Part shown: piece after piece, positions 1 through 7,831 of the stretch | Position numbering within the stretch: position 1 is the first letter of the stretch | How the letters are laid out: every line of letters begins with the position of its first letter | Source of the DNA: JALHVH01 sp964585685 | Lineage (GTDB): Bacteria > Acidobacteriota > Aminicenantia > Aminicenantales > Saccharicenantaceae | NCBI GenBank assembly: GCA_964585685.1 | Contig: CAZPEP010000015.1 | Coordinates: forward strand, 1-64,000 | Direction: 5' to 3' | DNA: 64,000 nt | The notes under the pieces: generated by a model | The model's input: only the letters and a program-made list of their open reading frames with translations | Told to the model about the DNA's origin: nothing | Database searches by the model: none | Made by a program: the position numbers and the translations under genes

Positions 1-140
1 ATCGTCTTCTGCAGGTCGACGATGTAGATGCCGTTCCTCTGGCCGAAGATGTATTCCTTCATCTTGGGGTTCCAGCGCTTCGTCTGGTGGCCAAAATGAA
101 CGCCGGCCTCCAATAGCTCTTTCATGGTTACGGATACCAA
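1..140 (-). CDS. rpsB: 30S ribosomal protein S2, N-terminal part only
   Basis: The first 46 or so residues of ribosomal protein S2 are visible, including the family signature EAGVHFGHQTKRWNPKM; the rest lies beyond the window start. S2 is assembled late into the 30S subunit. I place the start at a TTG at 140 rather than the ATG at 125, because a strong Shine-Dalgarno (AGGGAGGAG, 146-154) sits five bases before the TTG but 20 bases before the ATG. It follows rpsI after about 15 bases, so rplM-rpsI-rpsB is one transcript, the usual arrangement in many bacteria. Confidence 0.93.
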   Translation of the reverse strand, partial: MVSVTMKELLEAGVHFGHQTKRWNPKMKEYIFGQRNGIYIVDLQKT

Positions 141-155
141 CTCGACTCCTCCCTG

Positions 156-560
156 TTATCTCTTGTGGTACTGAGGTGCTTTGCGAGCGCCCAGCAGCCC
201 GTACTTCTTGCGTTCCTTGATCCTGGCATCCCGTGTCAGGAGGCTGGCGGCCTTGAGGACGGGCCGGAGCTCGCGGTTGAATTCGATGAGGGCCCGGGCG
301 ATGCCGAGCCGGATGGCTTCGGCCTGGCCCTTCGTCCCGCCGCCGTTGACCCTCATGAAGATATCGAACTTGTTCTCCGTCTCGGTCAGGAGGAGCGGCT
401 GCTTGATGATGTACCGGAGCGGCTCCATGCTGAAATAATCCTGAAAGGGCCGGGGCCTCTTGTTGACGTACAGCGTCAGGTCGCCCTTCCCGGACCTCAG
501 GAAGACGCGGGCGATGGACGTCTTTCTCTTGCCTGTCCCGTAGTACTGGATAAGACTCAA
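156..560 (-). CDS. rpsI: 30S ribosomal protein S9
   Basis: A 134-residue protein with the S9 hallmarks: YYGTGKRKTSIARVFL near the N-terminus, NGGGTKGQAEAIRLGIARAL in the middle and the basic tail ERKKYGLLGARKAPQYHKR that reaches into the 30S P site. The start is a TTG at 560, four bases after a perfect AGGAGG (565-570) that overlaps the rplM stop codon, so translation is probably coupled to rplM. An open frame continues upstream of 560 but is only a shadow of rplM. Length and ending are normal for the family. Confidence 0.96.
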   Translation of the reverse strand: MSLIQYYGTGKRKTSIARVFLRSGKGDLTLYVNKRPRPFQDYFSMEPLRYIIKQPLLLTETENKFDIFMRVNGGGTKGQAEAIRLGIARALIEFNRELRPVLKAASLLTRDARIKERKKYGLLGARKAPQYHKR

Positions 561-568
561 GATGCCTC

Positions 569-997
569 CTAAAACTTGTATTCCTGAGGGTTCTGGGCTT
601 CGTGGGGGTGGGCCTGGCCCTTGTAGACCTTCAGTTTCTTGAAGACCGCGCGGCCGAGCTTGTTGTGGGGGATCATCCCCCGGACGGCCCTCTCGACGAC
701 CTCTTCGGGCTTCTTGGCCAGCACTTCCTTCATGGTCCGTTCTCTCAACCCGCCGGGATAGAGGGAGTGGTTGTAGTACATCTTCTCTTCGAGCTTGTTC
801 CCGGTGACCCGGACCTTCTCGGCGTTGATCACGACGACGAAATCCCCCGTATCGACGTGGGCCGCGAAGCCGGGCTTGTTCTTTCCGCGAAGCAGGACGG
901 CGATCTCGGTGGCCATGCGGCCGAGCACCTTGCCGTCGGCGTCGACCAGCCACCACTTGCGCTCGATCTCTTCTTTTTTCGGATTGTACGTCTTCAT
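569..997 (-). CDS. rplM: 50S ribosomal protein L13
   Basis: A 142-residue L13 with the conserved core WWLVDADGKVLGRMATEIA, the GDFVVVINAEKV segment and the PHNKLGRAVFKKLKVYKG region. L13 is an early-assembly 50S protein. The ATG at 997 is preceded by AAGG at nine bases; a TTG at 1006 would add three residues but has no better ribosome site. It is the first gene of the rplM-rpsI-rpsB transcript, and a clear promoter lies 38-66 bases upstream. Confidence 0.96.
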   Translation of the reverse strand: MKTYNPKKEEIERKWWLVDADGKVLGRMATEIAVLLRGKNKPGFAAHVDTGDFVVVINAEKVRVTGNKLEEKMYYNHSLYPGGLRERTMKEVLAKKPEEVVERAVRGMIPHNKLGRAVFKKLKVYKGQAHPHEAQNPQEYKF

Positions 998-1034
998 GCC
1001 TGTCAACCTTAAAATAGAACTTTAGTGATTGATT

Positions 1035-1063
1035 ACAATACTCAATCTGGCCTTAAAAGTCAA
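1035..1063 (-). promoter_or_regulatory. Promoter of the rplM-rpsI-rpsB operon
   Basis: TTGACT (1058-1063) and TATTGT (1035-1040) are separated by exactly 17 bases and point at rplM. No other gene lies between. Confidence 0.7.
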
Positions 1064-1229
1064 ACTCATACGGCAACACGCTCGGTCCCGGCTTCGGTGA
1101 TTCACCCGGAAGAGGAAAGACGGGGGTTCAAGGAGCCAAATACCCATATAGGATACGGTTTTGCCTGGGAAATGTCAACACAATAGAGAGAACAGGTTAG
1201 AGGCGCGAGACTTGAGCCGGAGAAGAGCT

Positions 1230-1265
1230 AAAAAAAAGGGGCGGACGCGGCGAAGCGTCCGCCCC
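1230..1265 (-). terminator. Rho-independent terminator of the TPR lipoprotein gene
   Basis: A perfect 11-bp stem (1238-1248 with 1255-1265, GGGGCGGACGC) with a six-base loop is followed on the minus strand by eight T residues (1230-1237). It begins 17 bases after the stop of the gene at 1283-2293. The rest of 1064-1229 shows no gene. Confidence 0.92.
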
Positions 1266-1282
1266 CGGGATATGCCGATGCT

Positions 1283-2293
1283 TTACTGAGCCTTCTTGAG
1301 TTCGTCCTCGAGCTTCTTCCGCTCGGCGGACCGCTTCCGGAGGTCCTGGAACTTGTCGAGGTTCCTGTCGCCCTCGGCGGCGTAACGGGCTTCCTTGTCG
1401 GGTTCGAGCTTAGTGAGGACGCTCTTGTAGATAACGCTTAGCCAGCTGTAGGGCTCGGGATAGCTGGGGTCCAGATCCCTGGCCTTCTCGACGGACCGGA
1501 GGGCGTCCTGAGCCACGGCAAGCCTTTGCTCCTTGGACAGGTTCTGGAACCGGAATGCCTTGGACCAGCGGTTGATGCCCTTGGCGAGCCAGGCCGCGGG
1601 GTTGTCGGGCTGGAGCTTAATGCGCATATCCTGGAAGTTGTTGGCCAGGTCGAAGTTGTTCATGGCCTGGTCGATGTTATCGGCCGAGGCGGGGAGGTTC
1701 TCGTAGTAATTGGCGATGTACGCGTATCCCTGGGGATTCTCGGGATCGGCCTCGAGCCTCCGGAGGTACATCGATTCGGCCTTCCGGGCGGCGTCGGGCT
1801 TGTCGCCGGCGTATCTCTTGTAGAATTCGGCGACGACGTAGTAATTGCTCATGTTGCCGGGTTCGAGCTCGATGATGCGGAGGTAGAGCTTCTCGGATTC
1901 GTCGAACTTCCGGAGCTTGTCGTACATATCGCCCAGGGAGTAGATGATATCCTTGTTGTTAGGGTCGATCTCGTGGGCCTTGGTCAGGGCGTCCAGGGCC
2001 CTCTTCTCGATGTCCTTGTTCAGCGCCGTCTCGACGGCGGGCTTGAAGAGCTGCTTATAGCTCTCGCCCAGGAACCGGTACGCTTGGATCAGGTTTGGGT
2101 CGTACTTCAGGGCAGCCTCGTATTCGACGATGGCCTTTCGGTACTGGTTCTCGGTGAAAAGCTGGTTGGCCTTGTTGAAATGGTAGCTCGACCTCAGCTT
2201 ACCGAACTTCAGCTTTTCGCACCCGACGGCGGAAAAGACGAGGATGAGCGCGAGGGCTGTTATCAGAAGACCGTTCGTCCTTTTACGAAACAT
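1283..2293 (-). CDS. TPR-repeat lipoprotein
   Basis: A 336-residue exported protein. Residues 1-25 form a lipoprotein signal peptide ending in a lipobox (SAVGC, Cys25), so it should be lipidated and anchored in a membrane. From about residue 35 to 300 it is built of tetratricopeptide repeats (for example NQYRKAIVEYEAALKYDPN and KFDESEKLYLRIIELEPGN), which usually hold protein-protein contacts. The C-terminus is a charged coiled-coil-like helix rich in K, E and R. It stands alone with its own promoter and terminator. SD GGAGG lies five bases before the ATG. Partner and function are unknown. Confidence 0.88.
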   Translation of the reverse strand: MFRKRTNGLLITALALILVFSAVGCEKLKFGKLRSSYHFNKANQLFTENQYRKAIVEYEAALKYDPNLIQAYRFLGESYKQLFKPAVETALNKDIEKRALDALTKAHEIDPNNKDIIYSLGDMYDKLRKFDESEKLYLRIIELEPGNMSNYYVVAEFYKRYAGDKPDAARKAESMYLRRLEADPENPQGYAYIANYYENLPASADNIDQAMNNFDLANNFQDMRIKLQPDNPAAWLAKGINRWSKAFRFQNLSKEQRLAVAQDALRSVEKARDLDPSYPEPYSWLSVIYKSVLTKLEPDKEARYAAEGDRNLDKFQDLRKRSAERKKLEDELKKAQ

Positions 2294-2351
2294 CCTGACC
2301 TCCTTGATCGTCGTATATCCTGTCCATAAAGCCCGTAAGGACTGAACTTAA

Positions 2352-2380
2352 TTTATAAACGAACGGGCGTTTAAAGTCAA
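2352..2380 (-). promoter_or_regulatory. Promoter of the TPR lipoprotein gene
   Basis: TTGACT (2375-2380), a 17-base spacer and TATAAA (2352-2357) lie about 60 bases before the ATG at 2293. This is near consensus. Confidence 0.8.
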
Positions 2381-2400
2381 GAATAAGCGTGGGAATTGCC

Positions 2401-2479
2401 GGTTAGAGGTGCGATCTAAGAGGCTATTGTCAAGGCATCTATCTTTGAAGGAATCTTGACCTTAACCTCGAACCTCTAA
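2401..2479. repeat. Short dispersed repeat, GGTTAGAGGYGCGA type
   Basis: GGTTAGAGGTGCGA at 2401-2414 recurs as GGTTAGAGGCGCGA at 1195-1208. A near copy in inverted orientation (reverse complement TTAGAGGTTCGA) lies at 2468-2479. The copies flank the TPR gene and sit only in intergenic DNA. Role unknown. Confidence 0.5.
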
Positions 2480-2494
2480 GTCTTTTGCCTTGCT

Positions 2495-3805
2495 TTAGCT
2501 CTTTCTTAAGAATATCCGTATCGGCGTCCCCCAGAAGTCGTATTCCTGTCTGAGAAGGCCGGCCAGGGACTTTTCGTAGGCCGGGGAAAGGATGGTCCGG
2601 GAGTGCCCGAAGAGGACGAAGGTCGGGGGGGCCACCCCCTGCTGGGTCATATACTTGACCTTGATCTTGGACCCGTCCTTCCCCCGCGGGGGGTGCTCCT
2701 CGTTGAGCTTGGCCAGGAACTCGTTCAGCCGGGCCGTGTCGACCCTCTTCCGGGAGTCCCGGTGGACCTTGTCGGCCATGTCGAGGACCTTGACGACCCG
2801 CTGACCGGTCAGGGCGGAGACGAAGAGGAGCGGCGCGTAGCCCACGAACTCGAGCTTGGTCCGGACGAGGGCCCGGACCTCCTCAGGGTCGACCTTCAGG
2901 CGGTCCACCAGGTCCCACTTGTTCAGAACAAGGATGAGGGGCTTGCCCGAATCCCGCGCCATGCGGGCGATATGGGTGTCCTGGCGCGTCGGGAACTCCC
3001 GGGCGTCCAGGACGAGGACGATGACGTCGGCCTCGAGGATGTTCTTCCGGGACTTGACGATGCCCGCCTTTTCGCGGCTGTCGCTCGCCCCGGCGGGCTT
3101 CCGGATGCCGGCCGTATCGACCAGGCAATACGGCTTCCCGTCTCTCAGGATGATCGTGTCCGTGCTGTCCCGGGTCGTGCCGGGGACCTCGCTGACGAGG
3201 AGCCGCTCCTCGCCGCACAAACGATTGATGATGGATGATTTACCGACGTTGATGCGGCCGACCACGGCGATGCGCAGGGGCTCTGCTGTGTCCTCCTCGG
3301 CCGCCGCGGGGAGGAGGGAGGCGATCCTCTCCCGGAGCTCGCCGATATTGACCTTGTGCTCGGCCGAGAGGGGGATGATGTCCCTGTCCCCGAGCCTGTA
3401 GAATTCGGCGAGGTGGTCCTCGCCGCTCGGGGCGTCCATCTTGTTGACCACAACGAGGACGGGGCGGCCGAGTTTTTTCAGGCCGATATACAGCTCCTCT
3501 TCCGCCGGGGCCAGATCCCTTTTCCCGTCGAGGACGAGGACGACGACGTCCGCCGTTCGGGCGGCCTCCCAAGCTTTGTCCCGGACCTTCCCGGATAACG
3601 GCTCGTCGGGCATCCCAAAGATCCCCCCCGTATCTACGAGCTCGAACGCGCGGTCGCCGAAACGCTGCCGGGCGGCGACGCAATCCCTCGTCATCCCGGG
3701 GAGGTTGTGGACCAGGGCTTTCTTCCGGCCGAGGAGCCTGTTGAACAGCGTGGATTTCCCGACGTTGGGGAACCCGACGATGGCGACCCTGGGTATTCTC
3801 TTCAT
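2495..3805 (-). CDS. der: Ribosome biogenesis GTPase Der (EngA)
   Basis: A 436-residue double GTPase of normal Der length. The first G domain carries GFPNVGKST (about residues 11-19) and DTGG; the second carries GRINVGKSS (about 183-191), DTAG and NKWD. The C-terminal about 90 residues are the KH-like domain (HPPRGKDGSKIKVKYMTQQ). Der is needed for 50S subunit maturation. It is the last gene of a run amidase - GerMN protein - der, with 16 bases to the gene before it. No strong ribosome site is visible (AGGGGA lies about 12 bases upstream), which suggests coupling to upstream translation. Confidence 0.97.
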   Translation of the reverse strand: MKRIPRVAIVGFPNVGKSTLFNRLLGRKKALVHNLPGMTRDCVAARQRFGDRAFELVDTGGIFGMPDEPLSGKVRDKAWEAARTADVVVLVLDGKRDLAPAEEELYIGLKKLGRPVLVVVNKMDAPSGEDHLAEFYRLGDRDIIPLSAEHKVNIGELRERIASLLPAAAEEDTAEPLRIAVVGRINVGKSSIINRLCGEERLLVSEVPGTTRDSTDTIILRDGKPYCLVDTAGIRKPAGASDSREKAGIVKSRKNILEADVIVLVLDAREFPTRQDTHIARMARDSGKPLILVLNKWDLVDRLKVDPEEVRALVRTKLEFVGYAPLLFVSALTGQRVVKVLDMADKVHRDSRKRVDTARLNEFLAKLNEEHPPRGKDGSKIKVKYMTQQGVAPPTFVLFGHSRTILSPAYEKSLAGLLRQEYDFWGTPIRIFLRKS

Positions 3806-3821
3806 GACGGAATGGCGTCCC

Positions 3822-4415
3822 CTATTTGGCGACCAGGGAGTACTGCGGGAGGAGGGGCCGGCTCAGGTCGATGTGCCCCCCCAGGGTCTCCCTCTCCCCG
3901 CCCTCGATGAGGATGGAGACCCTTTTGATGGCCTTGTGGTTGACAGCTACGGTGTTGACGACGGCGTAGACGGCCGACATCTCCGAAGAAGCGCCAAAGG
4001 TCGCGTTCTCCGCGAATTCCTTCGAGAAATCGACGTGGGCCGTCCCGTCGGCGTCCACGAAGACCTGCCTGACCCTGGTCTCCGGCGGGAGCGGGGAAAT
4101 AAGGTCCGCCGATGACCCTTTGAGGAGCTCGCCGACGGCGGTCTCGACGTCCTCGGCGACGGATTTCCCGGCCGGGACCTCCCGTTTCTCGGCGTGGAGA
4201 AGGTCGTCGTTCTCCGAAAGGAAGAAGAGCAGGATCGTTCTTGTCGTCGGCGCTTCGCCTTCGGCCGAGCGGCCTTCCGGAGCGGACGGCTCGGTCTCGT
4301 GACGGATCTTCTCTCCGCCTCCGCCCGAGAAGTAGACGACGACCAGGACGACGAAGATCACGGCGAGGGCCGCGAGGAGCAGGATCTTTGGGTTTTTTTT
4401 GCGTTTCTTGGTCAT
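3822..4415 (-). CDS. Membrane-anchored GerMN-domain protein
   Basis: A 197-residue protein with a basic N-terminus, one membrane helix (about residues 11-29) and a glycine-rich linker. The outer GerMN-like domain (about 55-190) has the typical pattern FLSENDDLLHAEKREVPAG, LISPLPPETRVRQVFVDADG and a late NTVAVNHKAIKRVSILIEG. GerMN domains occur in GerM and in lipoproteins near cell-wall amidases. It starts two bases after the amidase stop, in the same operon, so a role in peptidoglycan metabolism is a reasonable inference. Not evidence of sporulation. Confidence 0.82.
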   Translation of the reverse strand: MTKKRKKNPKILLLAALAVIFVVLVVVYFSGGGGEKIRHETEPSAPEGRSAEGEAPTTRTILLFFLSENDDLLHAEKREVPAGKSVAEDVETAVGELLKGSSADLISPLPPETRVRQVFVDADGTAHVDFSKEFAENATFGASSEMSAVYAVVNTVAVNHKAIKRVSILIEGGERETLGGHIDLSRPLLPQYSLVAK

Positions 4416-4416
4416 A

Positions 4417-5622
4417 TTAGGGATAGAGCTTAAGGTATTCCACGAGACTGAGATAGATGGCCTGGGCGACGCTGTCCTGGAACCCCTCGGTCCCGAGGGC
4501 CTTCTCCTCCTCGGGGTTCGAGATGAACGCCGTCTCCACGAGCACAGCGGGGCAGGCCGCCCCCGTCAGGACCTTGAAGGGAGCTTGCTTGACGCCCCTG
4601 TTCGCCGTCCCCAGGAGGGCGTTGAGGCCCTCCTGAATCCGCTCGGCGAGCTGGCTGCTCTGCTTCAGGTACGCAGCCTGGGCGAGGTCCCAGAGGATCA
4701 GCTTGATGTCGTCCTTGCCGTCCTCTTCGATCCGCCCTTCCAGGGACCCGGACGTGTTCTCCAGGTAGGCCAACCGGCGCGCCTCCTCGTCGGTCGCGTT
4801 CTGGCTCAGGAAGTAGGTCTCCGAGCCGCGGGAGTTCTTCCGCGGGGATCCGTTGGCGTGGACGCTGATGAACAGGTCGGCCTTGTGGTTGTTGGCCAGG
4901 GCGGACCGGTTTTCTAGGCTGACGTCCATATCCTTGTCCCGGGTCATGAACACCCGGAACGCAAGGTTCCTTTCGATGATGGCCCTAAGCTTCAGGCCGA
5001 TGGCCAGGGTGACGTCCTTCTCGAGGGCGCCGAACTTCCCCCTGGCCCCCGTCTCGATGCCGCCGTGGCCTGGGTCTATGACGATGGTCTTGAACTTGGC
5101 GGGCTGGCCCCCGGGCGACGGGACGGCCCCTGACGGGGCCGGCGCTTCCCCTCCAACGGCCGGCGGATCGGTCGTGACCGGGGCCGTTGCGGGTCTCGGG
5201 GCTTCGGCCGGAGCCGGCGAGAAATCGATGGAAAGCTCGAAGGGATCCTCTCGGACCGAAGGCTTAAAGGAAAACGCCTCCGAGGCCAGTTCGATCGTGA
5301 ACGCGTAGGCTCCACGTCCCTGGGACCACCCTACGGACCTGACGAACCCGCCCGAGAAGGTGGCCTGCCGGACGCGGAAAGTCAGCGGGGTCTCGAAGGT
5401 GACCTGAAGGGCACTCGTCCTCTTTTGGAAAGAATAGGGCAGGGGAACAATCGACGAGAGCGTCACCCGACTCGAGCCGCCGAGGTCGATGACGGAAATG
5501 ACGAGCGCGGCGGGTCGGCGCGCCTGGGGCCCCGGACCGGACAGCGGCCCAGGCCGCGACGGACCGACGGCGGACAGGAGAAAGACAGCGCTCAGAAAGG
5601 CCAGCGTCGCTTGTCGTTTCAC
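4417..5622 (-). CDS. N-acetylmuramoyl-L-alanine amidase (AMIN + Amidase_3)
   Basis: A 401-residue exported cell-wall amidase. A signal peptide (about 1-24) is followed by an AMIN-like domain (about 40-140), a Pro/Ala-rich linker, and the Amidase_3 catalytic domain (about 178-400). Zinc and catalytic motifs are present: IDPGHGG, the Glu in ALEKD, SVHAN and the late ETAF. It should cut the bond between MurNAc and the stem peptide during cell separation. The start is a GTG at 5622 with GAAGGAAC just before it. Only about 30 bases separate it from the tmRNA 3' end and no promoter is visible there, so it may depend on read-through from ssrA. Confidence 0.92.
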   Translation of the reverse strand: MKRQATLAFLSAVFLLSAVGPSRPGPLSGPGPQARRPAALVISVIDLGGSSRVTLSSIVPLPYSFQKRTSALQVTFETPLTFRVRQATFSGGFVRSVGWSQGRGAYAFTIELASEAFSFKPSVREDPFELSIDFSPAPAEAPRPATAPVTTDPPAVGGEAPAPSGAVPSPGGQPAKFKTIVIDPGHGGIETGARGKFGALEKDVTLAIGLKLRAIIERNLAFRVFMTRDKDMDVSLENRSALANNHKADLFISVHANGSPRKNSRGSETYFLSQNATDEEARRLAYLENTSGSLEGRIEEDGKDDIKLILWDLAQAAYLKQSSQLAERIQEGLNALLGTANRGVKQAPFKVLTGAACPAVLVETAFISNPEEEKALGTEGFQDSVAQAIYLSLVEYLKLYP

Positions 5623-5652
5623 GTTCCTTCGTCCTTGATCTTCGCAAAAAAA

Positions 5653-6001
5653 TGGAGGCGGCGGGAATCGAACCCGCGTCCGAAGACATTCAACCGAGGC
5701 CTTCTACACGCATATCCCCTTCTTCATTGTCGTCCCCCGGGCTCCGAAGAGGAAGGAGACCCGAAGGACCAGCCCTGCGGAAATTTCGCTCCCGAGCTCC
5801 AGGACTTAGCTCGCTCGCTATCCTGCTGGTTGACGCTCCCCGGGAACCGCAGGAGTGAACCCGGGAAACGGCTGCCTATTCTATTAGGCGGCGACTGCTA
5901 AAGGTTGTGCAGTTAATTTTTTTCCACCTGTTTTTCGAGGTGGGTGGGACCTCGACGTGCAGCCCCGGTCTCACTATCTCCGTCGAGACCAGTTCGCCCC
6001 C
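5653..6001 (-). ncRNA. ssrA: Transfer-messenger RNA (tmRNA)
   Basis: The two ends pair as a seven-base acceptor stem: GGGGGCG at 5995-6001 and CGCCTCC at 5654-5660, with one G-U pair and discriminator A at 5653. The T arm GCGGGTTCGATTCCCGC is at the 3' end. CCA is not encoded; the next bases give a run of U. The tag frame is A-Q-P-L-A-V-A-A followed by tandem stops TAA TAG, with the resume codon GCA after TTAACT. tmRNA rescues stalled ribosomes with SmpB and marks the product for proteolysis. The tag is short (eight encoded residues) but has the usual hydrophobic AA ending. A perfect consensus promoter lies just upstream. Confidence 0.96.
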
Positions 6002-6018
6002 ATATCCTTACAAAGTTT

Positions 6019-6047
6019 ATTATATGAGCATGGGGTGGGCTTGTCAA
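6019..6047 (-). promoter_or_regulatory. Promoter of ssrA, perfect consensus
   Basis: TTGACA (6042-6047), a 17-base spacer and TATAAT (6019-6024). Expected transcript start is about 6012, giving an 11-base 5' leader to be removed by RNase P. Confidence 0.95.
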
Positions 6048-6090
6048 ATATTGGCTCTCTCCCCGATTATCAAGACAATCGGCCCGTCTT

Positions 6091-6713
6091 CCCTGGAACC
6101 GAGTTTATGACCCGCTGGGCAACCCCGCCTTGCCGATCGTCGTCCTGCTCAGCTCCCTGGCGTTCCTGTGGATCAGGGCCCACTGCCGCCCTCCTCGGTC
6201 TCAGCTCGGCCCTGACCGTTTCCGTCTTCGCGTTCGGCATGCCCGCAGGCAAAGCCCTCGCCTCCTCCCCATCGGCTGGATCATCCTGAATGTCATATTC
6301 CTCGGCGGGCTCTTCAGCCTCAAGATCCCTGTCCCGGGCGGAAACGGGCTGATCAACCGTGTGCCGCCCGTGGTCCCGGCTCCGGCGCCCGAGCATGCCG
6401 TCTTCGCCTTCAACGCCCTGTCCTTCACCGGAACGGGGATCTTCGTCACGGCGATCCTCTCCGCTTTCATTATGGACTACCGGTTTCGAGAGGCGGCGGC
6501 GGTATGGTGGAAGACCCTCAAGTGCGAGCGCTTCTCTCTCCTCACCGTGGCCGCTATGCTCGCCCCCCAAAGCATCATCGTCGCCTCGACGGCCACGAAG
6601 GTGAGATCCTCCGCTACGTCTTCTTCCACAGCCTGGCCCTGGCTTCGCTCGTCGGCCTGCTGGTGACGCTTCCGGCGTATGCATTCTCATTTTTTAGAAT
6701 GGTCATTAAATAG
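6091..6713 (+). pseudogene. Shattered L-lactate permease (LldP/LctP family) remnant
   Basis: Pieces of a lactate permease follow each other in family order but in different frames. PWNRVYDPLGNPALPIVVLL from 6091 matches the family N-terminus. Next come LSSALTVSVFAFGMPAGKAL, then PIGWIILNVIFLGGLFSLKI. After a large gap come RVPPVVPAPAPEHAVF with the helix AFNALSFTGTGIFVTAILSA, and finally the C-terminal tail HEGEILRYVFFHSLALASLV ending at a stop at 6711-6713. About 210 codons remain of about 550, there are at least three frame changes and two large deletions, and there is no start codon. The gene is dead. Identification rests on my recall of the family pattern, not on a search. Confidence 0.75.
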
Positions 6714-6745
6714 GTTCATTGTCGCGGGTCGTTCGTCTCCTGCGT

Positions 6746-7807
6746 CTACATCGGGAGCGCGATGAAGAACTCGACCCACTTGCCCTGCTCGGACTCGGCC
6801 CAGATGCGGCCCTTGTGCTTGTCGACGATGGTCTTGCAGATGTAGAGGCCGAGGCCCGAGCCCTTGACGCCCTCGGTGCCCCTCTGTCTTAAGCGCTCAA
6901 ACCTCTTGAAGAGCCGATCGCGGATGTCCTCCGTCGAGATGCCGACGCCCTCGTTGCGGACGGAGAAGACGATCTCCTTCCCCTTCACCGCCAGCTTGAG
7001 GTGGACCGGCGTCCCCTCTTTCCCGTACTTGATGGCGTTGTTCACCAGGTTCCCGGCGACGATCTTCAGGAGCCGCACATCGCCCTCGATGACGGGGTCT
7101 CCCTCGAACTCCTCGACGATGGGCATCCGGCGGACGTTGTCCCGCACTCCCGGCATGTCCAGGACCTCCTTGACGATCCCGGAGGCGAACGGGACGCGCT
7201 CCTTGAACGCGTCCAAACTGTCGAGCTCCATCTTGGACAGGTCGATGTAGCTCCGGATGATGTCCTCTAGGTAGCCGCAGTTACGGATGATGGTCTCGAC
7301 GATCTTCTGCTGTTCGGGCTCGAGCTTCCCGAAATAGCCGCGGTGGAGGGTCGCAGCGGTCGTCTGGACCGCGGCCAGCGGGCTCTTGAGTTCGTGGGAG
7401 ACAATGGCCATGAGGTCCAACATCTTTGCCCCGGCCGCGTTCTTCCGCGCCTCGAGGGCGTTCGCGACGACGCTCCGGAGCTCTTCTGGCGTGAAGGGCT
7501 TCGGGACGTAGTCGAAGGCCCCGTTCTTCAGCGCCTCGCGGGCGGTCTCGACGTTGGCGTAGCCGGTGAAGATGACCACGACGACGTCGGGCTTTTCCTT
7601 CCGCAGGGCCTTCAGAACTTCCATCCCGCCGAGGCCGGGCATCTTCAGGTCCGTGACGACGACGTCGAAGTTCCCGGCCCGGGCCATCTCCAGGCCCTCG
7701 TCGCCGGACGCGGCCGTGGCGATCTCGTACCCCGACCCTTCGAAGATCCGGCGCGAACTCCTGAGGACGATATCCTCATCGTCGATGAACAGAAGCTTGT
7801 TTGACAT
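6746..7807 (-). CDS. Hybrid response regulator-histidine kinase
   Basis: A 353-residue soluble protein. Residues 1-120 are a receiver domain (acidic pair near 10, phospho-acceptor Asp53 in TDLKMPG, K103). A HisKA domain follows with His138 in IVSHELKSP, then a HATPase domain with NLVNNAIKYG, NEGVGI and GSGLGLYI. It has no membrane helix, so its input must come from phosphotransfer or a partner. It lies 24 bases after the upstream sensor kinase in the same direction, and is the last gene of the hydrogenase-regulator run. It probably passes the signal of that kinase on; its target is not visible. Confidence 0.9.
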   Translation of the reverse strand: MSNKLLFIDDEDIVLRSSRRIFEGSGYEIATAASGDEGLEMARAGNFDVVVTDLKMPGLGGMEVLKALRKEKPDVVVVIFTGYANVETAREALKNGAFDYVPKPFTPEELRSVVANALEARKNAAGAKMLDLMAIVSHELKSPLAAVQTTAATLHRGYFGKLEPEQQKIVETIIRNCGYLEDIIRSYIDLSKMELDSLDAFKERVPFASGIVKEVLDMPGVRDNVRRMPIVEEFEGDPVIEGDVRLLKIVAGNLVNNAIKYGKEGTPVHLKLAVKGKEIVFSVRNEGVGISTEDIRDRLFKRFERLRQRGTEGVKGSGLGLYICKTIVDKHKGRIWAESEQGKWVEFFIALPM

Positions 7808-7831
7808 GGCGATCTCCCCGAACGCCCGGCC

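Noticed and set aside
156..956. 266-codon frame joining S9 with an upstream stretch
   Set aside because: Only the last 134 codons are S9; the upstream part is a frame shadow of L13. An AGGAGG-TTG start at 560 explains the real gene.
3822..5622. Sporulation genes
   Set aside because: GerMN and AMIN/Amidase_3 domains are widespread in non-sporulating bacteria and no other sporulation gene is present.
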